Assembly (NCBI GenBank): GCA_902799745.1
Contig: CADCBQ010000037.1
Location: 1 to 58,174 of the forward strand
Length of the DNA: 58,174 nt
Direction: 5' to 3'
From: Fibrobacter succinogenes
Lineage (GTDB): Bacteria > Fibrobacterota > Fibrobacteria > Fibrobacterales > Fibrobacteraceae
A model generated the notes under the pieces. The model saw only the letters and a list, made by a program, of their open reading frames with translations, was not told where the DNA came from and did no database searches. A program made the translations under genes and the position numbers. This document shows positions 33,527 to 42,349 of the stretch, piece after piece. How positions within the stretch are numbered: the stretch's first letter is position 1; each line of letters opens with the position of its first letter.

Positions 33527-35779
33527 TTAGCTTTTAGCCTGTTCCGGCGCAGCGCCGCTTGTGCCACTTGTAGCAGCATTCGTTGCAGCGGCATCCGCAT
33601 TAGAGCCTTCTTCCGGCTGCGGCGGCAGTTTAGTTCTTGCGCCGTAAAGTCTTTCCGAAATATGCGTAAAGGCTTCCACGATATCTGGGTCAAAATGCTT
33701 GCCCGCACCTTCGGTAATAATCTGCATGGCCTTTTCATAAGTGAACGGTTTCTTGTACACGCGTTCAGCCACAAGGGCATCGAACACGTCAGCCACGGCC
33801 ATGATTCTTGCAGACAGCGGAATATCTTCGCCCTTGATACGCGTCGGATAACCCGTACCATCCCACTTTTCGTGGTGGTAATGCGCCATATCGATCGATT
33901 CGTTCAAGTAATCCGCATCAATGGTATCGCCAGCATCTTCAACCATCTTCACCAGGATCTTCCAACCTTCGGTGGTATGGCTCTTCATGATGGTGAATTC
34001 TTCGTCAGTGAGCTTGCCCGGCTTATTCAGAATCAAGTCAGACACGGCAATCTTACCGATGTCATGCAACGGAGCAGCACGCTTGAGCTTTTCGATGTAG
34101 GCATCCGTAAGCACATCGACAAACTTGCCTTCGGCCTTGAGCTGACGGGCAATCGCCTCCACATATTCAGCAGTCTTTTTAATGTGGTTACCCGTGCTCT
34201 TGTCGCGCGCTTCAACCACTTCAGCGAATTCCATAATAATGACTTCCTGCATGCGCTGGATTCGTTCATTCTGCGCTTGCACTCGCTGAATAAAGTTGTA
34301 GGTATCGCTCGCCATGGTGTACATGGATTCGTACAGGTGCTCAATTTCGTCGTTCGTGCGCACCCCGATTTTTCCGAGGCGTTCCACGCTGTCGCGAATG
34401 CTTTCAAGATCCACCTTTTCGGTTTCGAGCATGCTGGCACGCGTCGTATTGGCGGCAATCTTCATGGCAGCCAAGGACATCTGGTTCATGGGAATCACCA
34501 CGCCGCGCTTCACCAGTTCAAGCACAATACTCATGATGATAATCGAAAGACCAAAGAACAGCGAAAGCATCTTGATAAAGAAGATCGCTTCGTCGCGAAT
34601 GATATTTTCCATCGAGATATCAGCCGCAATATAGGCAACCGTCTTGTTCGACGAATTGCGGATCGGTCGATATACGGTCAACAACCATCCGTACTTGTCA
34701 TCCGAGATAATCGGTTCAATCTCGCCGCCGGCCAAAAGAGTCGACAAATACGGTTCAAAACTAGGATCGAATTCCACAACGTCGCCCGGAGAACCTCCCG
34801 GTTCACCTTCGGTATCCAAGTCGAATACCACATGGCAACCGTCTTCCCGAATCTGGTACACGTACAGGTACTTGGTCTGGGGGAAGCTTTCTCTAATAGA
34901 GTACAGGACCTTCCTCACAAACGCATAGTCATCGACCTCGTAGCCGCGGGCTATATAATCTTCGACCTTTTCAGGATTAATTGCCGTAGACGCCGCCTTG
35001 GTCACACCATTTGCAACACCGATAAAGCTATTGACGGAGTTTTCGCGGTACAAGAAAAAGCCAATCGTACAGGCGAGGCCGCCCAAAAGAACTTCAGCCG
35101 CAATCACCATGTAAACCACCTTGCGCAGCAAGGAAGTGCGGACCATCTTTTTCATGACATCGTTGCTATTGACACGCAGGACCACCTTGTTCAGATGGTT
35201 CTTGATGAAGCGGGGAATAAAGCGGAAAAGGAACACTGCAAAAATAACGACAACGCCCTTGTCAAAGAAGTCGAGGACAATGTCGGCCCAAAGCTGCGAA
35301 GTAAATTTGCTCCAGCCAAGGACTTCGTGGAATGCAATCGAGAACGGAGCCGAAAAGCCTTCGCCAAAATTGAATCCGTACAGGAAATAGGTAAATACAG
35401 ATCCGATTCCGCCGCCAATCAAGGCAAACGAAAGGATCACGACAAACAGGCGCGGAATGTTCTTGAAAAAGCGCTGGTGGTAAAAGAATGTTGCAAGGGC
35501 TGCAATAAAAATACTGATCACCCCGTAGAACATGGTCACGGGGTCCGAAATACCGTTAATCGCATTCGAGGTAAAACCGACTATGACTGCCGGAAGGTTT
35601 CCGCCGAGCATTGCGGTCAGAATCGTTCCCAAGCAGTCCAAAAAGAGAGGCAAGTGCAACGCAAGCGCAATCTTTGCCGGAATGATATTCAACAGCAGAC
35701 CTGCGGCAATCAGCAGCAGAACGCTTTTTAAGCTAGACCCGTTTTGAAAATCAAGTAATTTTTTAAGAGCAGCTTTCAT
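33527..35779 (-). CDS. Membrane sensor with C-terminal HD-GYP phosphodiesterase domain
   Basis: 750 residues. N-terminal multi-span region (about 15-190, ECF-S-like with NAINGISDPVTMFYG), a further membrane segment (about 220-243), an extracytoplasmic sensor region (about 245-395), another segment (about 400-420) and a helical linker (about 440-520). The HD-GYP domain carries HDIGK (572-576) and HHEKWDGTGYP (635-645), the residues expected for c-di-GMP hydrolysis. The C-terminus is a low-complexity Ala/Thr tail. The signal is unknown. It lies in the same region as a degenerate GGDEF and a degenerate EAL protein. Confidence 0.9.
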   Translation of the reverse strand: MKAALKKLLDFQNGSSLKSVLLLIAAGLLLNIIPAKIALALHLPLFLDCLGTILTAMLGGNLPAVIVGFTSNAINGISDPVTMFYGVISIFIAALATFFYHQRFFKNIPRLFVVILSFALIGGGIGSVFTYFLYGFNFGEGFSAPFSIAFHEVLGWSKFTSQLWADIVLDFFDKGVVVIFAVFLFRFIPRFIKNHLNKVVLRVNSNDVMKKMVRTSLLRKVVYMVIAAEVLLGGLACTIGFFLYRENSVNSFIGVANGVTKAASTAINPEKVEDYIARGYEVDDYAFVRKVLYSIRESFPQTKYLYVYQIREDGCHVVFDLDTEGEPGGSPGDVVEFDPSFEPYLSTLLAGGEIEPIISDDKYGWLLTVYRPIRNSSNKTVAYIAADISMENIIRDEAIFFIKMLSLFFGLSIIIMSIVLELVKRGVVIPMNQMSLAAMKIAANTTRASMLETEKVDLESIRDSVERLGKIGVRTNDEIEHLYESMYTMASDTYNFIQRVQAQNERIQRMQEVIIMEFAEVVEARDKSTGNHIKKTAEYVEAIARQLKAEGKFVDVLTDAYIEKLKRAAPLHDIGKIAVSDLILNKPGKLTDEEFTIMKSHTTEGWKILVKMVEDAGDTIDADYLNESIDMAHYHHEKWDGTGYPTRIKGEDIPLSARIMAVADVFDALVAERVYKKPFTYEKAMQIITEGAGKHFDPDIVEAFTHISERLYGARTKLPPQPEEGSNADAAATNAATSGTSGAAPEQAKS

Positions 35780-35822
35780 TTGCCCAATACATCCTTCTTA
35801 TACTCTTAAAATAAATAAAAAA

Positions 35823-35840
35823 AGGACTCTTTAGAGTCCT
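35823..35840 (-). terminator. Intrinsic terminator after the YggU-like gene
   Basis: Perfect 7-bp stem AGGACTC / GAGTCCT with a 4-nt loop, followed on the minus strand by TTTTTTTATTT. The stem begins within the stop codon of the gene. Confidence 0.85.
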
Positions 35841-36060
35841 ACTTGATGATTTCCACTATTTTTTTGTTGTTTGTAGCGCCTGAAACAACCGAAACATCTC
35901 GTTTGTGCACCCCAAAGTGGTCTGCAAGGAGTTCACAGATGGCTGCATTCGCCGCTCCGTCTACTGGCGGGGCCTTGACCTCTACCTTATAGCTTCCATC
36001 CGGGAGTTCCGTCACGCTTTCGCGCTTACTCCGGGCATGCACCTTGATGTTTATTTTCAT
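35839..36060 (-). CDS. DUF167 (YggU-like) protein
   Basis: 73-residue DUF167 protein: MKINIKVHARSKRE, VEVKAPPVDGAANAAICELLADHFGV and VSVVSGATNNKKIVEI match the family from end to end. The function is unknown. It follows the DivIVA-like gene by 6 nt, an arrangement also common near ylm/ygg gene groups in other bacteria. Confidence 0.9.
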   Translation of the reverse strand: MKINIKVHARSKRESVTELPDGSYKVEVKAPPVDGAANAAICELLADHFGVHKRDVSVVSGATNNKKIVEIIK

Positions 36061-36066
36061 AAGCAG

Positions 36067-36576
36067 CTAGGCCAGTACGTTCCCTTGAGCCACCGGACGA
36101 GCCCTCAATTCTTCTTGCATGCGCTGGTCGTTTTCCATAGCCGAGAGCAGGTCTTCCTGGCCCTTGATAAGCGCACGGCAGCGAATAAAATAGTTTGTAC
36201 GCAATTGCTTGAGCTGTTCGATTTCCATACGGAGTTCTTCGGCCTCTTTCTTGGTGGACTCCACCTCGCGGACCGCTCTGGCTTTCGCTTCGGCAACGAT
36301 GATTTCGGCTTCCTTTTCGGCGGTCGCCTTGACTTCGTCAACAGTCTTCTGCATGGTCACCACGGCGTCCTGGATCGTCTTTTCAATCTGGCGGTAGTAA
36401 TTGACGCGCTCTTCGGCCACCTTCAGGCGTTCCGTGAGGTCGGTCTTGTCTCTGGACATCTGTTCGAACGCGTTGGCCGCGGTTTCCAAAAATGCCTTGA
36501 CTTCTTCAGGATCAATTCCATTGAAATTTTTCTTGTGGAAGCTCTGATTTCGGATATCCAGTGGTGTAAGTTCCAT
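36067..36576 (-). CDS. DivIVA-domain coiled-coil protein
   Basis: 169 residues. MELTPLDIRNQSFHKKNFNGIDPEEVKAFLETAANAFEQM is the DivIVA N-terminal membrane- and curvature-sensing motif. The rest (about 42-150) is a continuous charged coiled coil with an Ala/Glu-rich middle (DEVKATAEKEAEIIVAEAKARAV). It probably marks poles or septa, or organises envelope growth; a precise role is not assigned. Operon with the YggU-like gene downstream. The divergent GGDEF gene starts 162 nt away; that gap (36577-36738) holds AT-rich promoter sequence and nothing else recognised. Confidence 0.85.
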   Translation of the reverse strand: MELTPLDIRNQSFHKKNFNGIDPEEVKAFLETAANAFEQMSRDKTDLTERLKVAEERVNYYRQIEKTIQDAVVTMQKTVDEVKATAEKEAEIIVAEAKARAVREVESTKKEAEELRMEIEQLKQLRTNYFIRCRALIKGQEDLLSAMENDQRMQEELRARPVAQGNVLA

Positions 36577-36717
36577 ACTAAAACCTGCAAAAAAATGGGT
36601 ATTTGCCGTTTTTGGCGTTGACAGAAATATAATAACTTGCCGCCTGAGGTGCCAAAGACACCAAAAAATAAGATATAAAAAGCCGATTTATGTAACCATA
36701 TTTTTAAATAATCAAAT

Positions 36718-36725
36718 TATATTTG
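36718..36725 (+). promoter_or_regulatory. TATATTTG promoter element before the GGDEF gene
   Basis: TATATTTG ends 13 nt before the ATG at 36739. It matches the -7 element of Bacteroidetes-type promoters (TAnnTTTG) and elements seen before the Zur-like, aroD and integrase genes. Confidence 0.5.
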
Positions 36726-36738
36726 AGTAAGAGCAGAT

Positions 36739-37827
36739 ATGATTAAGTCCTTAAAACACTTCTGGGGGGTGCAGGACACACTGGAACGTAAAATGTTCTG
36801 GTCCATTTTGGTGGTCGTCACTGTGGTGGCCACCTGTTCTGCCGTGTTTACCGTTTACGAGGGGATCAACGCTTCAGCCTCGCTCGCAAGTCTCGGTTGC
36901 GCGGTCCTTTGTTTCATTGTTGCTTTTGTCGCGGTCAAGACCGAGCTGTACAACCAATGCTACCTGGTCATGTGCTGTGCGCTCAGCTGTTTCTTGATGC
37001 CCATGCTGTTCCTGTTCTGTGGCGGCATTACAAGCGGCATGCCTTTATACTGCATCACCTCGCTTTCGTTGATTGCCTTTGCAGTCCGTGGTCGCGCCAA
37101 GAATATCGCCTTTATCGTTTCGCTACTAGTTCAAGCGGCAACCATCTACATGTCCTGGAAAAATCCGAACCTGGTCATTGCCACCCTTGACCGCGACGGT
37201 TCATTCCTCGACATCCTGGTGACGCACATCCTCACCGGCATCACGCTCTTTGCAGTTGGCTCGTTCTCGCTCATGTCCTATGTGCAGGAACGCGAAAAAA
37301 GCGAAAAGCTCGTAGCCCAGCTCGACTATCTGTCTGTCAGGGATTCGCTCACCGGCCTTTACAACCGCAGGTACTTGCTCAAGTTCCTTGACGAAACCGT
37401 CTGGAAGCACCGCAACGAATACTTTATCGCCATGTTCGACTTGGATAATTTCAAACAAGTTAACGGCAAGTACGGACACAGCTTCGGCGACGAAGTCATT
37501 TGCACCGTAGGAAAGCTTATCCAAAAGAGCGAAGACGAAACGGCAGGCGAAATCGTCACCCGTTTCGGCTGCGAAAAATTCATCTACCTGATCAACGCCG
37601 GTTCCGAAGTAGAAGCCTACTCCAAGGTCGAATCCATTCGCAAGGCCGTTCGTCAGGTTCACTTCGAAGATCACCCGGAACTGCAGCTTACGATTAGCGG
37701 AGGACTCCTCCCCTGCAACGTGAAGACGATCGTTGACACCAAGCAGTTGCTGTTCCGAGTAGACGAACTCGTGGTTTCTGCTAAAATGCAAGGCAAGAAC
37801 CAAATTCGCAACATGGTGGAAAACTAG
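36739..37827 (+). CDS. Membrane protein with degenerate GGDEF domain
   Basis: 362 residues. About six membrane segments (20-180) precede a diguanylate-cyclase fold: RDSLTGLYNRRYLLKFLDE (201-219) and FDLDNFKQVNGKYGHSFGDEV (233-253) are intact, but the active-site GGDEF is GCEKF (277-281). The loss of the second Gly and Asp-to-Lys-type changes suggest no diguanylate cyclase activity; it may bind GTP or c-di-GMP or act as a partner. The membrane part resembles other sensor modules but no family is named. It precedes hisE by 43 nt. Confidence 0.88.
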   Translation: MIKSLKHFWGVQDTLERKMFWSILVVVTVVATCSAVFTVYEGINASASLASLGCAVLCFIVAFVAVKTELYNQCYLVMCCALSCFLMPMLFLFCGGITSGMPLYCITSLSLIAFAVRGRAKNIAFIVSLLVQAATIYMSWKNPNLVIATLDRDGSFLDILVTHILTGITLFAVGSFSLMSYVQEREKSEKLVAQLDYLSVRDSLTGLYNRRYLLKFLDETVWKHRNEYFIAMFDLDNFKQVNGKYGHSFGDEVICTVGKLIQKSEDETAGEIVTRFGCEKFIYLINAGSEVEAYSKVESIRKAVRQVHFEDHPELQLTISGGLLPCNVKTIVDTKQLLFRVDELVVSAKMQGKNQIRNMVEN

Positions 37828-37835
37828 AGTTTTTC

Positions 37836-37865
37836 TATCTTTACCTCTGAAAAAATTAAAGAGGT
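37836..37865 (+). promoter_or_regulatory. Promoter-like TATCTTTA and ribosome-site hairpin before hisE
   Basis: TATCTTTA (37836-37843) is followed by ACCTCT (37843-37848) and AGAGGT (37860-37865), which can pair over 6 bp. The 3' arm is the ribosome site of hisE (ATG 37871). The layout parallels the DUF975 leader. No his leader peptide or T-box is visible. Confidence 0.4.
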
Positions 37866-37870
37866 CCATT

Positions 37871-38131
37871 ATGACATTTGAAGAAATGTTCGCACTGGCT
37901 TGCCAGCGCAAAAAAGAAATGCCCGAAGGCAAAGGTACCACGGAACTGTTCAAGAAGGGTCCGCACGGCATCGGCAAGAAGCTTGTCGAAGAAGCCGCCG
38001 AAAGCTGGATGGCCGCCCGCTTCGAAAGCCGCGACGCCCAGTGCCTCGAACTTTCCCAGGTGCTCTACTATGTGGCCGTAATGATGGCCGAAAAAGGTCT
38101 CACCCTCGAAGAAGTGTACGCTAAACTATGA
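37871..38131 (+). CDS. hisE: Phosphoribosyl-ATP pyrophosphatase
   Basis: 86-residue MazG-fold enzyme for the second step of histidine synthesis. GTTELFKKGPHGIGKKLVEEAAESWMAARFES holds the Mg2+-binding acidic helix, and SQVLYYVAVMMAEKGLTLEEVYAKL the C-terminal helices. Standalone HisE, not fused to HisI. Its TGA overlaps the hisG ATG (ATGA), so the pair is coupled. The remaining his genes are elsewhere. Confidence 0.93.
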   Translation: MTFEEMFALACQRKKEMPEGKGTTELFKKGPHGIGKKLVEEAAESWMAARFESRDAQCLELSQVLYYVAVMMAEKGLTLEEVYAKL

Positions 38132-38967
38132 TTAAGGTAGCTCTCCCGAACAAGGGCATGCTCTTTGAACCCACCCAGGAACTTTTGAAGGCCTGCGGTT
38201 ACAAGGCATCCAAGCCCTACAAGACTTTGACCCAGCTCGACTCCAAGAACGGAATCGAATTCTTCTTCTTGCGCCCGAGCGACATTCCGATGTACGTGGG
38301 CCGCGGCATTATCGATGCCGGCATCACGGGTATCGACTTTAACGCCGAAGCCAAGAGCCCGGCAGTCAAGGTTCTCGACCTGCCCTATGGCGCCTCCAAG
38401 ATGTGCGCCGCTGTGCCGAACGAAAGCCCGGTGCAGTCCCTTGATGAACTCAAGAACGCAACGATTGCCACCAGCTTCCCGCACATTGTCGAAGGCTACT
38501 ACAAGAAGGACATGAATTTCGTGGTGCTCGAAGGCGCCGTCGAAATCTCGGTAAGCCTCGGCGTGGCAGATGCCATTGTCGACGTGGTCGAAACCGGCAC
38601 CACGCTCAAGCAGGCAGGACTGCGTATCGTGGGCGAACCGCTCTTCCGTAGCAATGCCGCCCTCTTCTGCAACCCGCAGAAGACCGAACTCGAAGAAGTC
38701 AACACGCTGATCCGCCGCATCCAGGGTAAGCTCGTCGCTCAAACATACATGATGATTGAGTACGACTGCCCGGCTGAAATTCTCCAGAAGGCATGCGAAC
38801 TCACGCCGGGCCTCGATGCCCCGACGGTGACCAAGCTGCACGGCCGCGAATGGTACGCAGTGAAGGCCATGGTCCCGCAAGAAGAAGCAAACGCCATCAT
38901 GGACAAGCTTTGGGACGTCGGAGCACGCAGCATTCTCCTGTTCGGTATCAAGAGCGCTCGTATCTAA
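38128..38967 (+). CDS. hisG: ATP phosphoribosyltransferase, long form
   Basis: 279-residue HisG, the first and feedback-regulated step of histidine synthesis. Substrate-binding fold features: VALPNKGMLFEPTQELLKACGY, FLRPSDIPMYVGRGIIDAGITGIDF, and the PRPP loop region VVETGTTLKQAGL. The C-terminal about 75 residues (KLVAQTYMMIEYDCPAEIL to ARSILLFGIKSARI) form the ACT-like regulatory domain, so no HisZ is needed. Overlaps hisE by 4 nt; the EAL-like gene follows after 3 nt. Confidence 0.94.
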   Translation: MIKVALPNKGMLFEPTQELLKACGYKASKPYKTLTQLDSKNGIEFFFLRPSDIPMYVGRGIIDAGITGIDFNAEAKSPAVKVLDLPYGASKMCAAVPNESPVQSLDELKNATIATSFPHIVEGYYKKDMNFVVLEGAVEISVSLGVADAIVDVVETGTTLKQAGLRIVGEPLFRSNAALFCNPQKTELEEVNTLIRRIQGKLVAQTYMMIEYDCPAEILQKACELTPGLDAPTVTKLHGREWYAVKAMVPQEEANAIMDKLWDVGARSILLFGIKSARI

Positions 38968-38970
38968 GAC

Positions 38971-40206
38971 ATGCAAACACTTGCTTACTTAGCACGCCAG
39001 CCTATCCTCGACCGCGAGGGTAAGATTTACGCGTATGAGCTACTGTTTCGCGATTCGCCCGAAAGCGACATCGCGATCATCGCAAGCGATGTGCTCGCCA
39101 CGGCGCAAGTGCTCGAAAACGTGCTGAACAACATCGGCATCGAACGCCTGATCGGCAAGAACAAGGCGTTCGTAAACTGCAGCCGCAACATGTTGCTCGA
39201 TAACCTGTTCGGGCTTTTGAACCCCAAGTACTTCGTACTCGAGGTTCTCGAAGATGTCGAAGTCGACGAGGCAATCGTCAAAGCCGTCCAGCGCTACAGG
39301 GCCCTAGGGTTTGAGCTCGCGCTCGACGACTTCATCTTCAACGACGAATTCATCACGCGCTTCAAGCCGTTGTTCCCGTACATAAGCTACGTAAAGATGG
39401 ACGTGGTCGACAACTCGCAAGAGTCCATGAACGCGGCCGCCATCTTCTTCAAGACCATGGGAATCAAGCTCCTGGCCGAAAAGGTCGAAGATGAATCCAC
39501 CTTCAAGCGCTGCGAAGAAGCGGGCTACGACTACTTCCAAGGGTTCTTCTTTGCAAAGCCCGAACTGGTGACCGGCCGTAAAATCGACGCGACCTCGGCA
39601 ACGCTCTTGCAGCTACTGCTCCGCATCAAGTCGAGACCCAGCCTCGAAGACATGGTCGAAAGCATTACCAAGCACGAAGACATCGCACAGAACCTGCTGC
39701 GCTTCGTGAACTCCGACTCCGAGACCAAGCACAGCCGCATAGACAATGTCAAGGACGCTATCGTCTGGATCGGCATGCGCCGCATCCAGGAATGGCTCAT
39801 GCTCATGCTTTACGCTCGCCCGGAACTCGGCATGAGCCCGCAGGCTTCGCCCCTGTTCCAGAACGCAAGCCACCGCGCGAAGTTCATGGAAAGCCTCGCC
39901 CGTTGCATCGACGAAAACAACGACGACTTCTGCGCAAAGGCTTTCATGGTGGGCCTCATCAGCCGTATGGACGCTTTGGTACGCGCCCCGCTCGAAACCA
40001 TCTTGCCGGACGCTCCCACCGACGATGAAATGCAGGACGCCCTCTTGAACCGCAGCGGCCGACTCGGCACGTTGCTCCGCTTGGCCGATGCCGTGGAACT
40101 CGACGACCGCGATTCCATCCAGGCATGCCTCAAGGAAGAAGGCATCCACTTTGCCCAACTGAAACTCTGCATCAACGAATCCTACAGTTTTGCCAATGAA
40201 CATTGA
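38971..40206 (+). CDS. Degenerate EAL plus HDOD signalling protein (YuxH-like)
   Basis: 411 residues. About 1-200 is an EAL-fold domain of the YuxH type (LAYLARQPILDREGKIYAYELLFRD, FVLEVLEDVEVDE, ALDDF, VKMDVVD, LLAEKVE), lacking several catalytic metal ligands of active c-di-GMP phosphodiesterases. About 205-400 is an HDOD domain (LQLLLRIKSRPSLEDMVESITKHEDIAQNLLRFVNS). Likely a protein-interaction signalling node rather than an enzyme. It overlaps the recR start by 11 nt at its end, so it is translated in the hisG to mlaF gene string. Confidence 0.88.
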   Translation: MQTLAYLARQPILDREGKIYAYELLFRDSPESDIAIIASDVLATAQVLENVLNNIGIERLIGKNKAFVNCSRNMLLDNLFGLLNPKYFVLEVLEDVEVDEAIVKAVQRYRALGFELALDDFIFNDEFITRFKPLFPYISYVKMDVVDNSQESMNAAAIFFKTMGIKLLAEKVEDESTFKRCEEAGYDYFQGFFFAKPELVTGRKIDATSATLLQLLLRIKSRPSLEDMVESITKHEDIAQNLLRFVNSDSETKHSRIDNVKDAIVWIGMRRIQEWLMLMLYARPELGMSPQASPLFQNASHRAKFMESLARCIDENNDDFCAKAFMVGLISRMDALVRAPLETILPDAPTDDEMQDALLNRSGRLGTLLRLADAVELDDRDSIQACLKEEGIHFAQLKLCINESYSFANEH

Positions 40207-40792
40207 GCCGCAAAGTCTTGAAGCGTTAATCGGGGAATTTTCATCGCTCCCCGGAATCGGGCAGAAGACCGCCCGAAGACTTGCGTATCATATTCTTTCT
40301 AAAAACGAAGGTGATGTAGAACGCTTCTCGGCAAACCTTCTGAACGCCAAAAAGAACGTTCACCCCTGCCCGCGCTGCTACGCATTCACCGACGAAGACC
40401 TTTGCCCCGTTTGCAAGACAAGGCCCGACTCCAAGTGCATTTGCGTCGTCGAAAAGAGTTCCGACATCGTTCCGTTTGAACGCTCGGGCATTTACAAGGG
40501 AACCTACTTTGTACTGGGCGGAGTCATCTCGCCACTCGACGGCATTGGCCCCGAACACCTGCACCTGCCCGAACTGGTGAAGCGCATCAAAGACGAAGGC
40601 ATCGAAGAACTTATATTTGCATTAGGTTCTAGCCCCGAAGCCGACAGCACGGCACTCATGCTCGATCACATGCTTGCAGGCGTCAATGTCAAGCGCACAC
40701 GCCTCGCCCGCGGCATCCCGATGGGTTCGGACCTGGAATTTGTCGACGAAGTCACCATGCTCCGCGCTTTCGAAGGGAGAGTCAGTCTATGA
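40196..40792 (+). CDS. recR: Recombination mediator RecR
   Basis: 198-residue RecFOR-pathway protein. Helix-hairpin-helix LIGEFSSLPGIGQKTARRLAYHIL (about 11-34), a zinc finger with CPRCYAFTDEDLCPVCKTRPDSKCIC, and the Toprim domain (ICVVEKSSDIVPFERSGIYKGTYFVLGG to VTMLRAFEGRVSL). ATG at 40196 is preferred over TTG at 40190; both overlap the EAL-like stop, and initiation probably depends on coupling. Its TGA overlaps the engB start. Confidence 0.95.
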   Translation: MNIEPQSLEALIGEFSSLPGIGQKTARRLAYHILSKNEGDVERFSANLLNAKKNVHPCPRCYAFTDEDLCPVCKTRPDSKCICVVEKSSDIVPFERSGIYKGTYFVLGGVISPLDGIGPEHLHLPELVKRIKDEGIEELIFALGSSPEADSTALMLDHMLAGVNVKRTRLARGIPMGSDLEFVDEVTMLRAFEGRVSL

Positions 40793-41472
40793 TGGAAAAC
40801 AAGCCGAAAGGAATAAAGGCAAACCTTCCGCCTAAAACCACTCATCACGCTCCCGTAACCGTTGGCGACTATAAAATTATTTCCGCCGAATTTGTCAAAG
40901 GTGCCACCAGCATCAAGCACCTTCCCGAAGAACGCTTACCGCAAATAGCCTTCCTCGGACGCTCCAATGTGGGCAAATCTTCGCTCATGAACGCCCTGAT
41001 GGGCCGTAAAGACCTGGTAAAAGTGGGCAGAACCCCCGGAAAAACCCGCGAATTGAATTTTTTCAAAGTCAACGGGAAGTTTTTTCTAGTAGATTTACCA
41101 GGTGTAGGCTTTGCAAAAGTCAGCAACAGCAAACGCGACCAGATGGCAGACTTTATCCGCGAATATGTGGAAAAGTGTAAGGACCTGAAAGGACTCATTT
41201 ACCTGGTAGACGTGCGCCACGGTGGCCACGCTATCGATATCGAGACGGTCGAAGCTATCCGGGCTACCGGTTGTCCCGTTCTGATTGTTGCAAGCAAACG
41301 CGACAAGGCTAACCAGTCGGAACTTGCAAAAGGTCTCCGCAGCATCAAGGAAAAATTCGGTCTCGACCAGAATCCCTTGAGCGTGAGTTCCTTAAAGAAG
41401 TTCGGCCTCGGCGACTTGTGGCACAACATTTTGGAAGCGATAGAACAAACCGATGAGAGTAACGGCTCGTAG
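40789..41472 (+). CDS. engB: Ribosome-biogenesis GTPase EngB/YsxC
   Basis: 227-residue GTPase for large-subunit assembly. G1 GRSNVGKSS (57-65), G2 region GRTPGKTRELNFF, G3 DLPGVGF, G4 SKRDKAN and G5 SVSS are present. About 25 extra N-terminal residues rich in Lys and Pro precede the domain. The start codon overlaps the recR stop (ATGATGG), and its end overlaps mlaE by 20 nt. Confidence 0.94.
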   Translation: MMENKPKGIKANLPPKTTHHAPVTVGDYKIISAEFVKGATSIKHLPEERLPQIAFLGRSNVGKSSLMNALMGRKDLVKVGRTPGKTRELNFFKVNGKFFLVDLPGVGFAKVSNSKRDQMADFIREYVEKCKDLKGLIYLVDVRHGGHAIDIETVEAIRATGCPVLIVASKRDKANQSELAKGLRSIKEKFGLDQNPLSVSSLKKFGLGDLWHNILEAIEQTDESNGS

Positions 41473-42349
41473 AAACTGGCAAAAGTTCACACTCCCCGCA
41501 AAGGCGTTTCACTTGCTGGGACTGTTCCTGTTGCGCCGTACTTTCGGCCAGCAAATAGCCTTGTTCTGCAGGGCGATCGCGAGCATATTTTCTAGAAACC
41601 GTAGCTTGAAGACGGACTCCCGTAACATTATTATGCAGACGTTTTTTACGGGCGTCGAAGTTTTTCCGGTTCTTTTTGTGGTGGCCACCTTGTTTGGTGC
41701 CATTACCATTATTGAAGCCATGTCGATGATGGGCAGAATGGGCTTTTCCGACTTCGTGGGAAGCATGATCGTGATCGTTACCATCCGAGACCTGGGTCCC
41801 ATTCTCACAGCGTTCTTGATTGCAGGTCGAAGCGGATCTTCGCTGACCACCTATATTGGAAGCATGGTGATCAACTACGAGGTCGACGCCCTAGCCACCA
41901 TGGGTGTAAACCCCATCCGATTCCTGGTGATGCCGAGCTTGATTGGCGGATGCATCGCCATGCTCATCATGAACATTTTCTTTAGTGCTAGTGCCATTTG
42001 CGCAGGATTCCTTGTGACCAAAAGCGCAATCTATCTCGCTGGCATTACCGGCGTGAGCGCCGACATGACAAACATACAGCTCACCTGGTCTTACCTGAGC
42101 ACCGAAATCTTGAACGCCATTGATCTTTCCGACTTTATCTTTATTATTGTAAAGCCACTCGTCTTTGGCGCGATTATCACCACGAACGCTTGCTACCAGG
42201 CATTGAACATTCAGCGAGATGTGCGTCAGGTTCCCAAAGCGGTTTCACGTTCCGTGATCAAATCATTCCTGTACGTTGTTGTTGCCGACATGGTTATTTC
42301 GACATTCTATTTTGTGGATTACATGAAAAACCTCAAGCAGCTGATCTAA
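41453..42349 (+). CDS. mlaE: MlaE-family ABC permease (phospholipid transport)
   Basis: 298 residues. MlaE-family signatures: VEVFPVLFVVATLFGAITIIEAM, RDLGPILTAFLIAGRSGSSLTTYIGSM, DALATMGVNPIRFLVMP and YQALNIQRDVRQVPKAVSRSVIKSF. About five membrane helices. It should work with the ATPase encoded next (stop/start overlap TAATG) to move phospholipids between membranes. An MCE-domain substrate protein (MlaD) is not in this operon or window. Confidence 0.9.
   Translation: MRVTARRNWQKFTLPAKAFHLLGLFLLRRTFGQQIALFCRAIASIFSRNRSLKTDSRNIIMQTFFTGVEVFPVLFVVATLFGAITIIEAMSMMGRMGFSDFVGSMIVIVTIRDLGPILTAFLIAGRSGSSLTTYIGSMVINYEVDALATMGVNPIRFLVMPSLIGGCIAMLIMNIFFSASAICAGFLVTKSAIYLAGITGVSADMTNIQLTWSYLSTEILNAIDLSDFIFIIVKPLVFGAIITTNACYQALNIQRDVRQVPKAVSRSVIKSFLYVVVADMVISTFYFVDYMKNLKQLI

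Noticed and set aside
33338..35731. Plus-strand 797-codon open frame opposite the HD-GYP gene
   Set aside because: Antisense shadow of a gene with intact HDIGK and GYP motifs; the product has no recognisable domain.
36615..36640. TTGACA in the divergent DivIVA/GGDEF region as a promoter
   Set aside because: No matching -10 at a suitable distance on the plus strand, and it is too far from the GGDEF start.
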